In this document: positions 22,260 through 32,379 of the stretch, one piece after another | How the letters are laid out: the number at the start of each line of letters is the position of its first letter | How positions within the stretch are numbered: position 1 is the stretch's first letter | Source: Porites lobata | Taxonomy: Eukaryota; Cnidaria; Anthozoa; Scleractinia; Poritidae | Assembly (NCBI GenBank): GCA_942486035.1 | Contig: CALNXK010000032.1 | Coordinates: 252,501 to 316,500, forward strand | Length of the DNA stretch: 64,000 nt | Direction: 5' to 3' | Position numbers and translations under genes: made by a program | The notes under the pieces: generated by a model | The model's input: the letters and a program-made list of their open reading frames with translations, nothing else | What the model was told of the DNA's origin: nothing | Databases searched by the model: none

Positions 22260-23140
22260 CGTACAGGTAGCAGTTGAAGGGAAAGAGTGGATGGTTCTTG
22301 CGATAGATAACTATGATTATGGCATATTTTGAACGTAAGGGTTGCGTACAGTGAAACCTCGATTTAAACTGTGTATGATAAATGAAAAGGTCTTGAAGGC
22401 TAATGATCAGCGTGATGTCGTATGGTTCGTCTCAAGTGCTGGTTATTTGAGGAGACACTGGCCAGAGTGCTTCGGGCGTGTAAAAAGAACTGTTTGTTTT
22501 ACTGGCGCAATAGTTGTTCTACAGGGCGCAGTTGTTCGAAGGCCCATCAGCGCTTAACCCTGGTTTCTTTTCCTTTTGTTAAAAAACATTTCTTTGGATA
22601 ATTTTCTCAGTTATTTTTAAGAGGGTCCAATCATCAACTTGTTGGCAAAATGAAGCTTTCACATCTGAGTTCAAATTTCGCATTAAACCTCCTCGCCTGG
22701 GTTATCTTAACTCAGCTTTGAACAACCCGGCCCAGGTACTGTTAAAAAGCAAACAGTTGACAAAGTTTTAGATGTAATCATTAATTTTATTTAATATTGG
22801 GAATTCCACATGTAGACAATTACTGAAATTTACTATAAAATGCCGGAAACCGTTACTGGCAAGTCTTCTTAACTTGTGATGATATTAAAGAACGACCCAA
22901 GACCACATTTTTGTGGTGAATGCCGGGGCACAATGATTGTGTTCGAACACTGGTTCAATTACACTACAACTCTCAATTTTCAGTGGAATGTGTGTGCGGT
23001 TCACGTCAATAACTTTTCCAGTAGTTTGGTTGAGTGTGTTGATTTCAGTGGGTTGAGTGGCGCCACTGTTGGCTGGTCACGTTTTTCCGAATAAATGACG
23101 TAGAGCTAAAATGTTCGTTTGTCCAGTGCCGAAAATATCA
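22260..23140. other. No feature recognised
   Basis: ORFs at 22342-22557 and 22876-23094 are open by chance as far as I can tell; neither has splice signals or a domain. No repeat structure stands out. Confidence 0.4.
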
Positions 23141-23149
23141 CAAGTCATG

Positions 23150-23365
23150 AAATGGTGCCGCCGAGCTTCACATCCCGGCAGGTTTACTTTGTGGATAACG
23201 GCCGCCGAGCTACACAACTCGGTAGATTTACTCTGTGGCACTATGGCCGCCTAGCTACACAACTCAGTAGATTTACTTTGTGGTACAACAGACGCTGAGC
23301 TTCACAACGCGCCGGTAAATTTACTTTGTGACACAACGGACGCCGAGCTAAACAACCCGGTTTGA
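23150..23365. repeat. Minisatellite, about 49-bp unit
   Basis: Four to five imperfect head-to-tail copies of a unit containing GCCGAGCTACACAACTCGG, AGATTTACTTTGTGG and a short spacer. A further degenerate repeat follows at about 23440-23630, based on CAGCAAACTTTTGAAAGATG. Confidence 0.7.
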
Positions 23366-23639
23366 TGCATGCACCAGGAGTAGCACGCATTTTCCAAAGA
23401 AAAATATGAAGGCTTAATCCAAAGTAAAACTTTACTCAGGGTGTAAACTTTCAGCAAACTTTTGAAAGATGAACGCTTTGGAAGATTCATTAAACACAGA
23501 TCGATAGTAGACCTTCAGCAAACTCTTAAATATGTACGCTTTACGAAGATTCAGCACACTTTTAAAAGATGAACGATTTACGAAGACAGAATAGCAGACC
23601 TCAGCAAACGTTTGAAAGATGAACGCTGAGGACACACGA

Positions 23640-24334
23640 ATCACCACGTGAGTTAGCGCGTCAAAGTGAGGCAAAACGTAAGCAAGCGCCCCAAAGCGAG
23701 GCAAATGTGTGTCGACGACGACGACGAATGCAATCTCGAAAAAACCTCGACTCCCTTATTAATTGCACAGGAAACCCAATAATACACAGAACACCCAACA
23801 CAAATTAGGAGTTGCGTTCTCGTACCTCGAACGCAATAGGCAAAAAATAGGCATTTTATTTATTTCTTAAATATTTTTATTCAAAAACTCATTAGTTTAT
23901 TCTTTCAAGAACTTCATGTAACACTTACTGGATGGTGGATCCGTTCACGTAAATAAAATCGACTAAGCACATGGTTACATCTAAAACAAAATTCATCTCA
24001 AACCGGGGTGCATTTTCCCATTTTTCTAAAAGCAGGAGTAGCGCTCCGCCGCAGTTTACTGAACGTTGAATCAATAATTTTCTGAAAATTAATTCGTGAA
24101 ATTGAAGCGGCAGCCATTTGTTTTGTTATTGAGCGTGATCCCAGAAAAAGTCAGCAAAACTCCAGAATACGCTTGCGTGCACAGATAAAACTGGCTCATC
24201 TGATCCAGTATGAAATTTGTTTAACTCATCCAAATCGCTGAATGAGCGCCTGATAAAAGGAGTTTGAAGATGTCGGCGGGTCGCTTCCTCTTTCCCGAAT
24301 TATCTAGGAAAGATTGAAGCGACTCTGCTAGTAG
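23640..24334. other. No feature recognised
   Basis: AT-rich DNA without a supported exon. Homology to the endonuclease gene region starts only at about 24335. Confidence 0.4.
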
Positions 24335-24483
24335 GGTACCATAAATGTCACAGGGGTAGGCACTAAGAAAATTCTACTTATAGTCCACTTATCCAGTAGT
24401 ATCTAAACTGCTACATGTCATTTTACCGACTGCTTTGAGTACCAAACAAACAGCACTAAAGTTATTACAGTCAATTTGGCCAT
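24335..24483 (-). pseudogene. Truncated copy of the secreted endonuclease gene
   Basis: From ATG at 24483 the minus strand reads MAKLTVITLVLFVWYSKQ and then, after a one-base frame slip, VGKMTCSSLDTTG and a stop. This aligns with residues 5-36 of the intact nuclease at 35286-36407 (MALWTLITIVSV and GQMTCSTLGTT). The plus-strand bases AATGTCACAGG and CACTAAGAAAATT extend the match slightly. Beyond about 24335 the gene is gone, so the whole catalytic domain is missing. The 5' flank is duplicated too. Confidence 0.75.
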
Positions 24484-24611
24484 AGCTAAGCAGAAACGAC
24501 TGAGAAACTGTAACATCTATAATTTGTTACATTCGGTTAAGCGAAGCAAAAAGTTGCCATTTGATTGCTGTTCATGACCAAAAATGGTTTACTCGTTTTA
24601 TAGTTTTACTA

Positions 24612-24840
24612 GTTTTCGTCCTTCAGCTATCAGTAGTATCCGGAGTGTTCTGAAGACCTGTTTATTTCGTTTGGCTTTTGCCTAAGGAACCAATTCGTGT
24701 ACAGTGATTGTGGTGTTTTGTTTTTGCTTTCTCAAAGTGCACTGTTTGTTATGTCTGTTTGTCAGCTGTTATTAGCGCTTTAGTATGTTTATATAGTTTT
24801 GGCGCTATATAAATAAATATATTATTATTACTATTGTTTT
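24612..24840 (+). pseudogene. LINE 3' end fragment
   Basis: Encodes FRPSAISSIRSVLKTCLFRL followed by AFA and a stop, the usual last residues of a CR1/L2-like ORF2, then a 3' UTR ending GCGCTATATAAATAAATA and an ATT-rich tail. Only the last 25 codons remain. It sits inside the duplicated nuclease flank. Confidence 0.7.
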
Positions 24841-25159
24841 TACTTTATTAAACCGGAGGAAAAGGATAACAAATCAATAATTGCGCAGACGTGATGCCGA
24901 AGTAGTAAATAGCGAAAGTATCAAGCAGCAGAGCGATCCTAGAGGAATACCTGAATACGGAAATTCTCAGGAAAATAAAAAGACTAACGTTGGCAAAATA
25001 AAACTACCACAAACCACTAGGGAATATAATATTATAATAACTCAAGTGCTAATATTTGCTATGTCTCGAGGATATTGCTGCCTTAGGTTAATTCTGTGCT
25101 TAGTCATACTCAGCACATTCAATTATAAACAAATTGCTCCTGTAGAGTTATGAAAAAGA

Positions 25160-25913
25160 TAGACTGTTCACAGTCCCCTATTTTTTCGTGAGATCGTTTA
25201 GGTATACCGCGTCTTACCGCCACGGCTATCTTGATTTTCAAATGTACCGAGGGGGCGGGCGTCGGGGATTATAGCTCTAGGTGAAGCGGGGGGGGGTAGG
25301 TGGCGAGAAAAATGAAGGGACTGTAATAACATCACTTCAGCTTGCGTTCACGGAGCGCGTTGTACCAGCAACGCAGGCGTTTAATTGGTCATTAGACAAT
25401 AGATGTTAATTTGCGTTGATAACAGCTTTAGTTTCAGTTGCCGACACTGACAAGTCGTTGACAAGTCAACGTTTCCATAAAACATACGCTTTCATACCAT
25501 AAGGCACATCTTGCGTAAACACACGAATGATTTTTGATATTTTGATTAGGAAAATGTTTCCCTGTGCATGTTTGCTGATTTCATTTCGAGGAATGACCCA
25601 GAAACATTATAAAATCACTGTTTCGAACGGAGATATTTGTAAACACGCGAAATAGATGCTAAATGTGTCTGGCATGTTTTTCATCACCAACGGAGTTTCT
25701 TAATTAATGAATAGTAAAAGGCGTGAAATTCCTGTCACGCCTCCCGAACGCGAGCTGCACTGATGTTATTACAGTCCCTCTATTTTTCTCGCTTCCTCCC
25801 AAACCGCCCCCGCCCCCTAAGTAGTTTTGACACTCATGCGAGATGGCAACCCGTAACGCAGAGCGCTCGATCTCGACGATCTTACGGAAAAATAGAGGAC
25901 TGTGAACAGTCTA
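25160..25913. mobile_element. MULE-type MITE, 9-bp TSD
   Basis: Ends TAGACTGTTCACAGTCC and inverse, flanked by the exact 9-bp direct repeat TGAAAAAGA (25151-25159, 25914-25922). Inverted similarity extends about 190 bp inward, with a second GGGACTGTAATAACATCA motif repeated inversely. The corresponding site in the duplicate near 36850 has no insertion. No coding capacity. Confidence 0.85.
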
Positions 25914-25922
25914 TGAAAAAGA

Positions 25923-27029
25923 TATAGATTGAAACAAATTTGCAGTCATCGCATTAAAACTTGAGAAAGATCAGCCCAACTTTTTCAGGTTCCAAATCAA
26001 GCCAAAGACAACAGGAAACAGGTTCAAAACCTAAATATAGTCTTAAACAACAAAACCACCGGTTATTTTTGGAATTGAATTGATGGAAAGGATAGGGCGT
26101 GGCATAGCCAGTCAAAAAGCTGGCATCTGAGTTAATCTACGCTGATGATAAAACTAAAAACAACAAGCAAGTAAAGATAAGAATGTTATGCATTTATATG
26201 TACGTATTACCATAAAATAACACGCTACAATCTGATAAAACCTGCCCAAACCCCACCCAAATGTTCTCAGTTAATAGATTTCCCTTCTTTTCCTTCTTAA
26301 GTTGTAATTAAACAACCATAGATGTTACATTCAGCTGAACTGAGACAGCACCAGGGGTCACCTTAGGTGCTATCTATTCTCTGGTGCCTGCTTTGTAACA
26401 AATGCAAAATAGGTGAAATTTCACCTTTTGATAACTTCCTTTACTAAACTGTCATTTAAATCGATCTCAAAAATACAGTCCAAAATTTCCTCAACAGTAA
26501 CGTTATATGTCCCAATTTCATGCAAAAATGACCTGCTAAATAATACGGTTTGTAAAATTTCTAAAAATATTAATGCTAACTACCCTCTCTACACTGATTA
26601 GCCAGCAGGAATTCATCATAAACTCGTAAACTAAGATCGTTTCCAAATTCATATTTGGAAATTGTCCACGTTAAGATGTCCAAAACATTTGTGTCCCTTG
26701 ATGGAGGCCAGTCACTACTATCAATAAAACTTTGTTGACACAACCCAATTCTTGTGTTTAGCTCATCATGGACACAAGGCTGTACTGCGAGTGTTTCAAA
26801 CTCATAAGCACCTAGTTATGGGGTTTATAAAGAAAAATAGAAAACCAGTGATGTTCTAAATATTAGATTCTCCCTCCTTGTAGAAATTGGGATTATTTTA
26901 CAGGTCAGTTTGGGCGCCTTTTGTGATCAGGGTTCAGGGTTAATCCTGAGGTAGTTTGCAAGACAGTTTGCCGAATAACTAAAAGGCCAACCAGCAAAAG
27001 CTAACGATCCAAAAGACAAACGTTCTAAA
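25923..27029. other. Non-coding part of the duplicated nuclease flank
   Basis: Similar to 36860-37560. ORF 26413-26601 is not conserved in the duplicate, which argues against coding. Confidence 0.5.
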
Positions 27030-27040
27030 AATACTTTAAA

Positions 27041-27194
27041 CAGGTTGAGTTTGATCGTCCGGGTGAACGTAGTCCTGAATAGGACTGTTGTTGTTGACAG
27101 TCACTGTCAACAACAACAGTCCTATTCAGGACTACGTTCACCCGGACGATCAAACTCAACCTATTGAAATGACTCCTGGGTTCAAACCTTTCAC
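27041..27194. mobile_element. Retroposon-like insertion with perfect palindrome and 11-bp TSD
   Basis: Flanked by AATACTTTAAA at 27030-27040 and 27195-27205. Bases 27042-27162 form a perfect palindrome: two 60-bp arms around a single C at 27102. The remaining 32 bp (ATGACTCCTGGGTTCAAACC) follow. The sequence is absent from the duplicate near 37600. An inverted end plus an 11-bp target duplication suggests a Penelope-like or other target-primed insertion, but no protein is present to prove it. Confidence 0.7.
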
Positions 27195-27502
27195 AATACT
27201 TTAAATGTCATGATCAAATACTGACCATGGCTCTCGACCAAAAAATCTCTAGAATGTAAAAAGGTCTGAAAGCAGCTATTATGAAAACGTACACCCCATT
27301 AATATTTTTCCAAAGAAAAACGACTCCCATCACAAACAAGTAGTGTACAGCCCGGGTGTACAGCTGATGCCCAACTTAGGTTACAAATAAATAAAAGCCA
27401 TTGTTCTTTCAACTGTAACTGACCAATCATGGCATTTCATTGTAAACAAAAATTTCAAAACAGACTTTACAACAACATTAACGTTATTATATTGAACAGA
27501 TA

Positions 27503-27997
27503 TAATAGACCTTGTCACGGTTTTCGACGCCATTTGACGAGTAGGCAAACGCGTGAAAAATTACAATGTTTGTATGGAAATTTAATGTCGAATAATTTCC
27601 GTAGAACGGCTGTTCTGAAAAAATATCAATTGTACACTAAAGCTTCACTCCTAAGGACTCTACTGAAAAAACAATGAGGGCGTTACATGCGCTAGAAGAC
27701 CTAGAACCACTTTTTTAAATTTTCTATACATTTGTCTGTAAGAAAGTTCCACGAAAAATTACAGACAAATATATGGAAAATCTAAAGCAAGCCTCTGGAG
27801 AAATTTAAGCATAGGTACGTCCCCAATTTTTTTTAGTGCAATCCTTTGCTTTGTAGCTTTAGTTTACAATTGATATTTTTTTCAGAACAGGCGTTTTACG
27901 GAAATTATTCGACATTAGATTCTCATACAAACACTGCAATTTCTCACACGTTTGCCTACTCGTCAAGATAGCGTGAAAGCCGTAACAACGTCTATTA
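27503..27997. mobile_element. MITE with about 145-bp inverted arms
   Basis: Left arm from 27503 (TAATAGAC-TTGT-ACGG) and right arm ending 27997 are inverted copies, including CAATTGATATTTTTT-CAGAAC and CGTTTGCCTACTCGTC. An inner inverted pair around TACAGACAAAT lies at about 27714-27780. No certain target duplication. Confidence 0.72.
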
Positions 27998-27999
27998 CA

Positions 28000-28590
28000 T
28001 CAATACGGGGAATTTAGGAAACCCTTAAGGGCTTTTACAAGATTCCCCTGTTGTTTATTATTATTATTTTTTGTTTAATCAGGTCTGGATGCCATATGCA
28101 GCATAATCAAACTAATGTATAAATCTAACCATAAACTACATGTAGTAGTTTCCAATGGAAAGTGAAGTGCTGCAACTAAAGCCTAACATTTCAAATAATT
28201 ATAATTGGCATCAGCTGCAGTTTATTTCGATTGTTGATATTTGACATTAACAGTGTCAAATAACTGTGCAAGTAACGCTACACGACACGAAGGCGACTAT
28301 AAAAACTGAACTTTGAACCAAAATAAGTGTTTATATCAAGCTACATTGTATATAAAAGTCTGTGAGAATAAATCAGCGTATTATTTGTCGGAAACCTGTC
28401 CACGATAAAGTTAAGAGCACGCGAGCGTTACCGTAAATCCTCTATTAAGCCCCCCCTCTCAAATAAGCCCCCCTCTCTAAGCCCCCCCTTTTCGGTGGAG
28501 GAAAGTTACTAAGCCCCCCCCTCCCCTCCCCCAATCCTTATTCTTCACAAAAAAATTAACGATTAACGTGGCTGACTGATCAGTTATGGT
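28000..28590. other. Intergenic with C-rich repeat
   Basis: The stretch from TACCGTAAATCCTCTATTAA at 28430 through several AAGCCCCCC blocks is a half-element; a related block in direct orientation lies at 31190-31240. I see no gene before the stop codon at 28591 of the minus-strand exon. Confidence 0.45.
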
Positions 28591-28683
28591 TTATTCAGGC
28601 TGAAAGTTCATATTGGTTTTGGTCTTCGGCTGCATGACCTCCAACTTCATGTGCTTAACTTTTTCAACTTTGCGCTCTAGTTC

Positions 28684-30929
28684 GGCATACTGTATTTCGC
28701 GGACTGGACTGGACTGGACTGGACTGGACTAGTAAAACGCGGACTTGTAAAACGCGGACTCAAAATTTGTAAAACGCGGACTCAAAATTTGTAAAACGCG
28801 GACTCAAAAATTTGTAAAACGCGGACTCAAAAATTTGTAAAACGCGGACTCAAAAATTTGTAAAACGCGGACTCAAAAATTTGTAAAACGCGGACTCAAA
28901 ATTTGTAAAAAAATTCCGGGAGTCCACATTTCTAACCCCACATTTCTAATCCCCCTAAAAAAAAAAAAAAAATAAAATAAAAGAAATAAAGTCAGACCCC
29001 CGTCATGAACGTTTCGAGTACACATCCCCCCGCTGGGTTGTAGCTCGGGGGGTCGTAGCTTGCAAACCAGTCTATTTTGTTTCGGGACTAGGTTATAGTT
29101 TGTTGTGTTACTTTCAAAACTAACACACCATCGATATCTTAAATGCAATTGAGCAAGCCCAAAACAGTTTTACAGGCCCGAAAAGGTACCGAAGGAGCCC
29201 CAGTTAAGGGAAGGCCAAAATTTGTCACGCATTATTACACGCACCAAGAGCCTATTATTTATGGGCTCCTGACGCACGCAGCATTCACTCCTTCATATTA
29301 TATTTTATTTTAGCCTTTTTCCCAGCCTCCACACCTGAAGCATAAGATTTTGAATTTTTATTGTCATTACGTGACACTGGATTAAGTGACATCGACAACG
29401 GAAACGAGGCTGTTGACCTTTGTTGACCTTTGAGCAGTAAAATCGCGCCAAAATTCGGAATATATTTTCACGTGGCGGCGCGAAGATGGCTGAAGAAGAT
29501 TATTGATATTCCCTACCCAGTGCTAAAGGGGATGTTCAGCAAGGCTGCTACGACAGTGGAAGATCCGTCCGCGCTGTGGAAAGTGCCAACTGGTGAAGGA
29601 GGTGACCCCTCATGCCCAATCAGATACATGGTTCACAGCCAAACATCACGTGAGCCTCACACTGTCCTTGTTTATCCCAAAACTGGCAAGGTGCAGTGTG
29701 ATAAAGGGTGTGTAAGCTGGTCCACGTACAGTTTGTGTTCACACACCCTAGCAGTAGCGGAGAAAGAGGGGGCTTTAAAGGAGTTCCTTAAATGGTTCAA
29801 AAGCAGAAAGCGTTCTCCTAATCTGTCAGGCCTTGCAAACGTGAACATGCCTAACAATGCTGGTCAAAAAACCGGAACAAGGAAGCGGAAAGGTGGAAGC
29901 AATAAATCCTCAACTGATAGGAACATTGTTCGCAATCGGGTATTGCAGCCTACATCCGCACCCGTCAATGATTCATGCCCATCTGCAATTGACCAAAACA
30001 CCCCACCTTGGCCGCCAGTGTCGCCTTTGCCTCACATTCAGCTGGGTAACAGTTTCAACGTGCCTCGGACTCCACTAGTCCCTCCAATCTCATCTAATCA
30101 ACCTTACCAGCAAGCCAACGGACAGCCTCCAACCCCAAAGCGTCCAAAGCCCTTACCAGGAATTTTAGTGTTTGCCAGATTATCTTTCCTCGACAGTAAA
30201 GTCACGCGATGCTATGGCTGTGGCGACACCCTGAAGCCAGGCGGGACCAATCCACCTCCACCCGATGACCTCGTTTTGACAACACGACTTCGCCGTCAGT
30301 ATTTAAAAAAAGGACGTCAACACACATCTCCAGATATTTCGTCGGTATATTATCATGTTAACCCTTATTGCATAAGGGTAACCTTCCCTGCCTTTCAACC
30401 AAATTCATGCAGAATACCGTCGGATCTACAGCCTTTTCTTCTACCCGAACACAAGCAAGTAATTTTCGAAAGGCTTGCCGCTATGGTCTAGTTGAATTGT
30501 TGTCTGTGAGCCGGGATTATGACATCACATGTTAAAGTTTTTTTGTTTGAAGTAATGTTTTAAAGTGGATAGTATAATATCCGGCAATTGAATTGTTGTC
30601 TGTATGATTATGACATCAGATTATGTTCCTGTTGACGTTTCATTCGGAACGTTTTATATAAGAAGAGATATATTCATTTAATAAAGCAAATATTTTAGTT
30701 ATTTATGTATTTATTTTTATTTCTAGTCCGCGTTTTACAAATTTTTGAGTCCGCGTTTTACAAATTTTGAGTCCGCGTTTTACAAATTTTGAGTCCGCGT
30801 TTTACAAATTTTGAGTCCGCGTTTTACAAATTTTGAGTCCGCGTTTTACAAATGTTGAGTCCGCGTTTTACAAGTCCGCGTTTTACTAGTCCAGTCCAGT
30901 CCAGTCCAGTCCGCGAAATACAGTATGCC
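28684..30929 (+). mobile_element. Mutator-like element with tandem-repeat TIRs and SWIM ORF
   Basis: TIR starts GGCATACTGTATTTCGCGG. Each end then carries a GGACT microsatellite (six copies left, five right) and eight copies of a 22-23-bp unit GTAAAACGCGGACTCAAAAT in opposite orientation (about 28731-28910 and 30724-30890). Target duplication CTCTAGTTC at 28675-28683 and 30930-30938, exactly 9 bp. The single ORF (29430-30491) has a SWIM-type zinc finger, a domain found in MULE transposases, but the DDE transposase core is absent, so the element is probably an internally deleted derivative. AATAAA at 30680 can serve as its poly(A) signal. Confidence 0.88.
29430..30491 (+). CDS. MULE-borne protein with SWIM-like zinc finger
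   Basis: The open frame starts at 29427; the first in-frame ATG is at 29532 (residue 35 of the open frame), giving about 319 residues. Upstream TTTGAGCAG could be a splice acceptor, so the true N-terminus may have come from a lost exon. Residues 90-105 show C-x3-C-x8-C-x-H followed by TLAVAEKEG, a SWIM finger (consensus C-x-C-xn-C-x-H, with wider first spacing here). A basic, proline-rich linker (residues 145-240) follows. The C-terminal part has CYGC (261-264) and HVNPYC (309-314), a second likely zinc site, then FPAFQPNSCRIPSDLQPFL. Transposase catalytic residues are not encoded. It may be an accessory DNA-binding protein or the tail of a deleted transposase. No frameshift is seen. Confidence 0.72.
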   Translation: MSSKIAPKFGIYFHVAARRWLKKIIDIPYPVLKGMFSKAATTVEDPSALWKVPTGEGGDPSCPIRYMVHSQTSREPHTVLVYPKTGKVQCDKGCVSWSTYSLCSHTLAVAEKEGALKEFLKWFKSRKRSPNLSGLANVNMPNNAGQKTGTRKRKGGSNKSSTDRNIVRNRVLQPTSAPVNDSCPSAIDQNTPPWPPVSPLPHIQLGNSFNVPRTPLVPPISSNQPYQQANGQPPTPKRPKPLPGILVFARLSFLDSKVTRCYGCGDTLKPGGTNPPPPDDLVLTTRLRRQYLKKGRQHTSPDISSVYYHVNPYCIRVTFPAFQPNSCRIPSDLQPFLLPEHKQVIFERLAAMV

Positions 30930-31412
30930 CTCTAGTTCTCCATGAAGAATTGTCACCATTTTCTTATCGTTAGACAAAGCAGTATACCGCCCGGGAACCA
31001 CAAGTCCGTCCTTGAGAAACCTTGCTCCTGTCGGTGAAAATTCTAAGCTGCAACCTTCACGAGATAAAAATTTACACAGCAGAAATGATAATTCTATAGG
31101 CAAATGTCCAACTAGATCTTGATGTTGAGAGCTGCTGGTAGACAGGCGGTAAATTTTTGCTACAGGTGATGCGTTTCGCTAAATTAAATAAGTCCCTCCC
31201 CCTCTCTTTTAAGCCCCCCTCTCTATTAAGCGTGGCTTTCTATACGAAAAGGGATTTCTCCCGGGCTTAAAGTTTTCCACGTCACACATTATTTGTGTTC
31301 TGAGTGTTCTTTTGTTTTCTTTCTGAATCGATTGACTGCGAACGAAAGAGCTTCTATTTCGAAGGCCGTTCTTGAAATCGAGGCAAATGCGGTGATATAC
31401 ATACATACATAT

Positions 31413-31507
31413 CTGTCTGGATTAGCCTGCGAAAACATCCGTTTCTCCTCGTTCTTCGCCGCTGGGGACGTTTCGCGCGTTCCTCCGCCTCCTCCTCTGT
31501 CTGGATT
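31413..31507. mobile_element. Small insertion with 11-bp direct repeats
   Basis: CTGTCTGGATT occurs at 31413-31423 and 31497-31507. Between them lies 73 bp starting AGCCTGCGAAAACATCCG. The left end resembles the TAGCCTGCG terminus of 54121-54183, but the right end lacks the inverse, so this may be a decayed relative or a SINE-like insertion. Confidence 0.4.
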
Positions 31508-31509
31508 TG

Positions 31510-32289
31510 CAAAAACATGGCTACAGAAATCTCTCTTATATACCTTCTGACTGAGTCTTGTAGCGGAGTATGTTTTTTTTGTTTTAGTTTTTTTTTTTTT
31601 TTTTTCATAATTACTTTATATTTATTTAATCGGTACCGGATAGGCTACAGTAGATAGACTTTGATGAGTTTCTCACTGGCTATTGACCTCTTAACCCTTA
31701 ACCCCAAAAAAAAAAAAAAGTTTTTGATAACTTCGCATAATTCTCTCTGTATGTCAGTTTGAAATCAGCGCGCGTATTAGACTGAACTCGGCTCTCATAG
31801 TGGGTTGTCTTCCAGATTTTTTGGCTGCCTTGAGCAAAGTTTTCCGGAAGGCATCATTAAGCCTTATGGACAAACAATTCTCACGTCTGGCAAAGTCTGC
31901 TGTGTGCAATATCTTCTCGTATTTCGTCTCATTTCGGGCTACACGGGTGAAAGACTGATCCCGGACCTGTGGTTGCGAACTTTGTTGTTAACTTTGTTGT
32001 TACTTGGCAGTAACAAGTCTTTGGCCTCACAAAGTAGGTTCTAGTGTTGAAATCTATTCGGCGAGATGGAAATTCATGCTGATTTCTGACCAGGCCAAAG
32101 ACTTTGTAAAAAATTGTTTGGAAGGCGGGGGCTGTATGTCTCCTTTTCAACCGCTGGTTTACATCCGGAATCTTGAATAAATCGATTGTCAGTGAGTCGA
32201 GAAGTTCCATGTGACGATTTATGTGGAGAAAGCGAGGGTTTTACGGAGTAATTTGATGATGTCTTGCTCGTGTTAAATGTGGAAATATT
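31510..32289. other. Intergenic, no feature recognised
   Basis: Contains A/T runs at about 31568-31607 and 31708-31721. ORFs on both strands at 31805-32331 overlap one another and show no domain. Confidence 0.4.
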
Positions 32290-32373
32290 ATGAGTGGCTT
32301 TGCGAAGTGTTGTGATTGCCACGAAAGTCATTTATTTTGTGATTTACCGAAAGCGTTGACAGACAAATCTCAG
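32290..32373 (+). CDS. Possible first coding exon, cysteine-rich
   Basis: ATG at 32290 opens MSGFAKCCDCHESHLFCDLP, then KALTDKSQ, ending at a strong donor CAG|GTATGT at 32373 in phase 0. Four cysteines and two histidines in 28 codons are unusual for random AT-rich DNA. No following exon could be located, so this remains a guess. Confidence 0.25.
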
Positions 32374-32379
32374 GTATGT

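Larger units (their letters stand above)
24335..27330. repeat. Segmental duplicate of 36280-37720
   Basis: Collinear similarity to the start and 5' flank of the nuclease gene. Matching anchors include GACTGAGAAACTGTAA (24500 and 36420), ACCAAAAATGGTTT (24580 and 36505), GTAAATAGCGAAAGT (24906 and 36610), ACTCGTAAACTAAGAT (26620 and 37263) and CCATTAATATTT (27297 and 37699). In this copy the homology is interrupted by a LINE tail (24612-24838), a MITE (25160-25913) and a retroposon (27041-27194), which accounts for much of its greater length. Confidence 0.75.
28591..31178 (-). pseudogene. Minus-strand coding exon split by a MULE
   Basis: Remove 28684-30938 (the element plus one copy of its target duplication) and the minus strand reads as one open frame of about 110 codons. 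It starts after an acceptor-like TTATTTAATTTAG at 31179 (IYRLSTSSSQHQDLVGHLP, then ELSFLLCKFL), passes GLVVPGRYTALSNDKKMVTI and LHGELE, and continues across the insertion into RKVEKVKHMKLEVMQPKTKT and a TAA stop at 28591. The pattern GH-P-ELSF followed by GLVVPGRYT resembles HIRAN-like domains carried by cnidarian transposon proteins; that assignment is tentative. The insertion codon lies in GELE. The flanking C-rich repeats suggest the broken gene itself belongs to an older repeat. Confidence 0.62.

Noticed and set aside
28731..28910. Regular 22-23-bp direct repeats resembling a CRISPR array
   Set aside because: Units are contiguous without spacers, are mirrored at 30724-30890 and form the ends of a transposon flanked by a 9-bp duplication in a eukaryotic genome.
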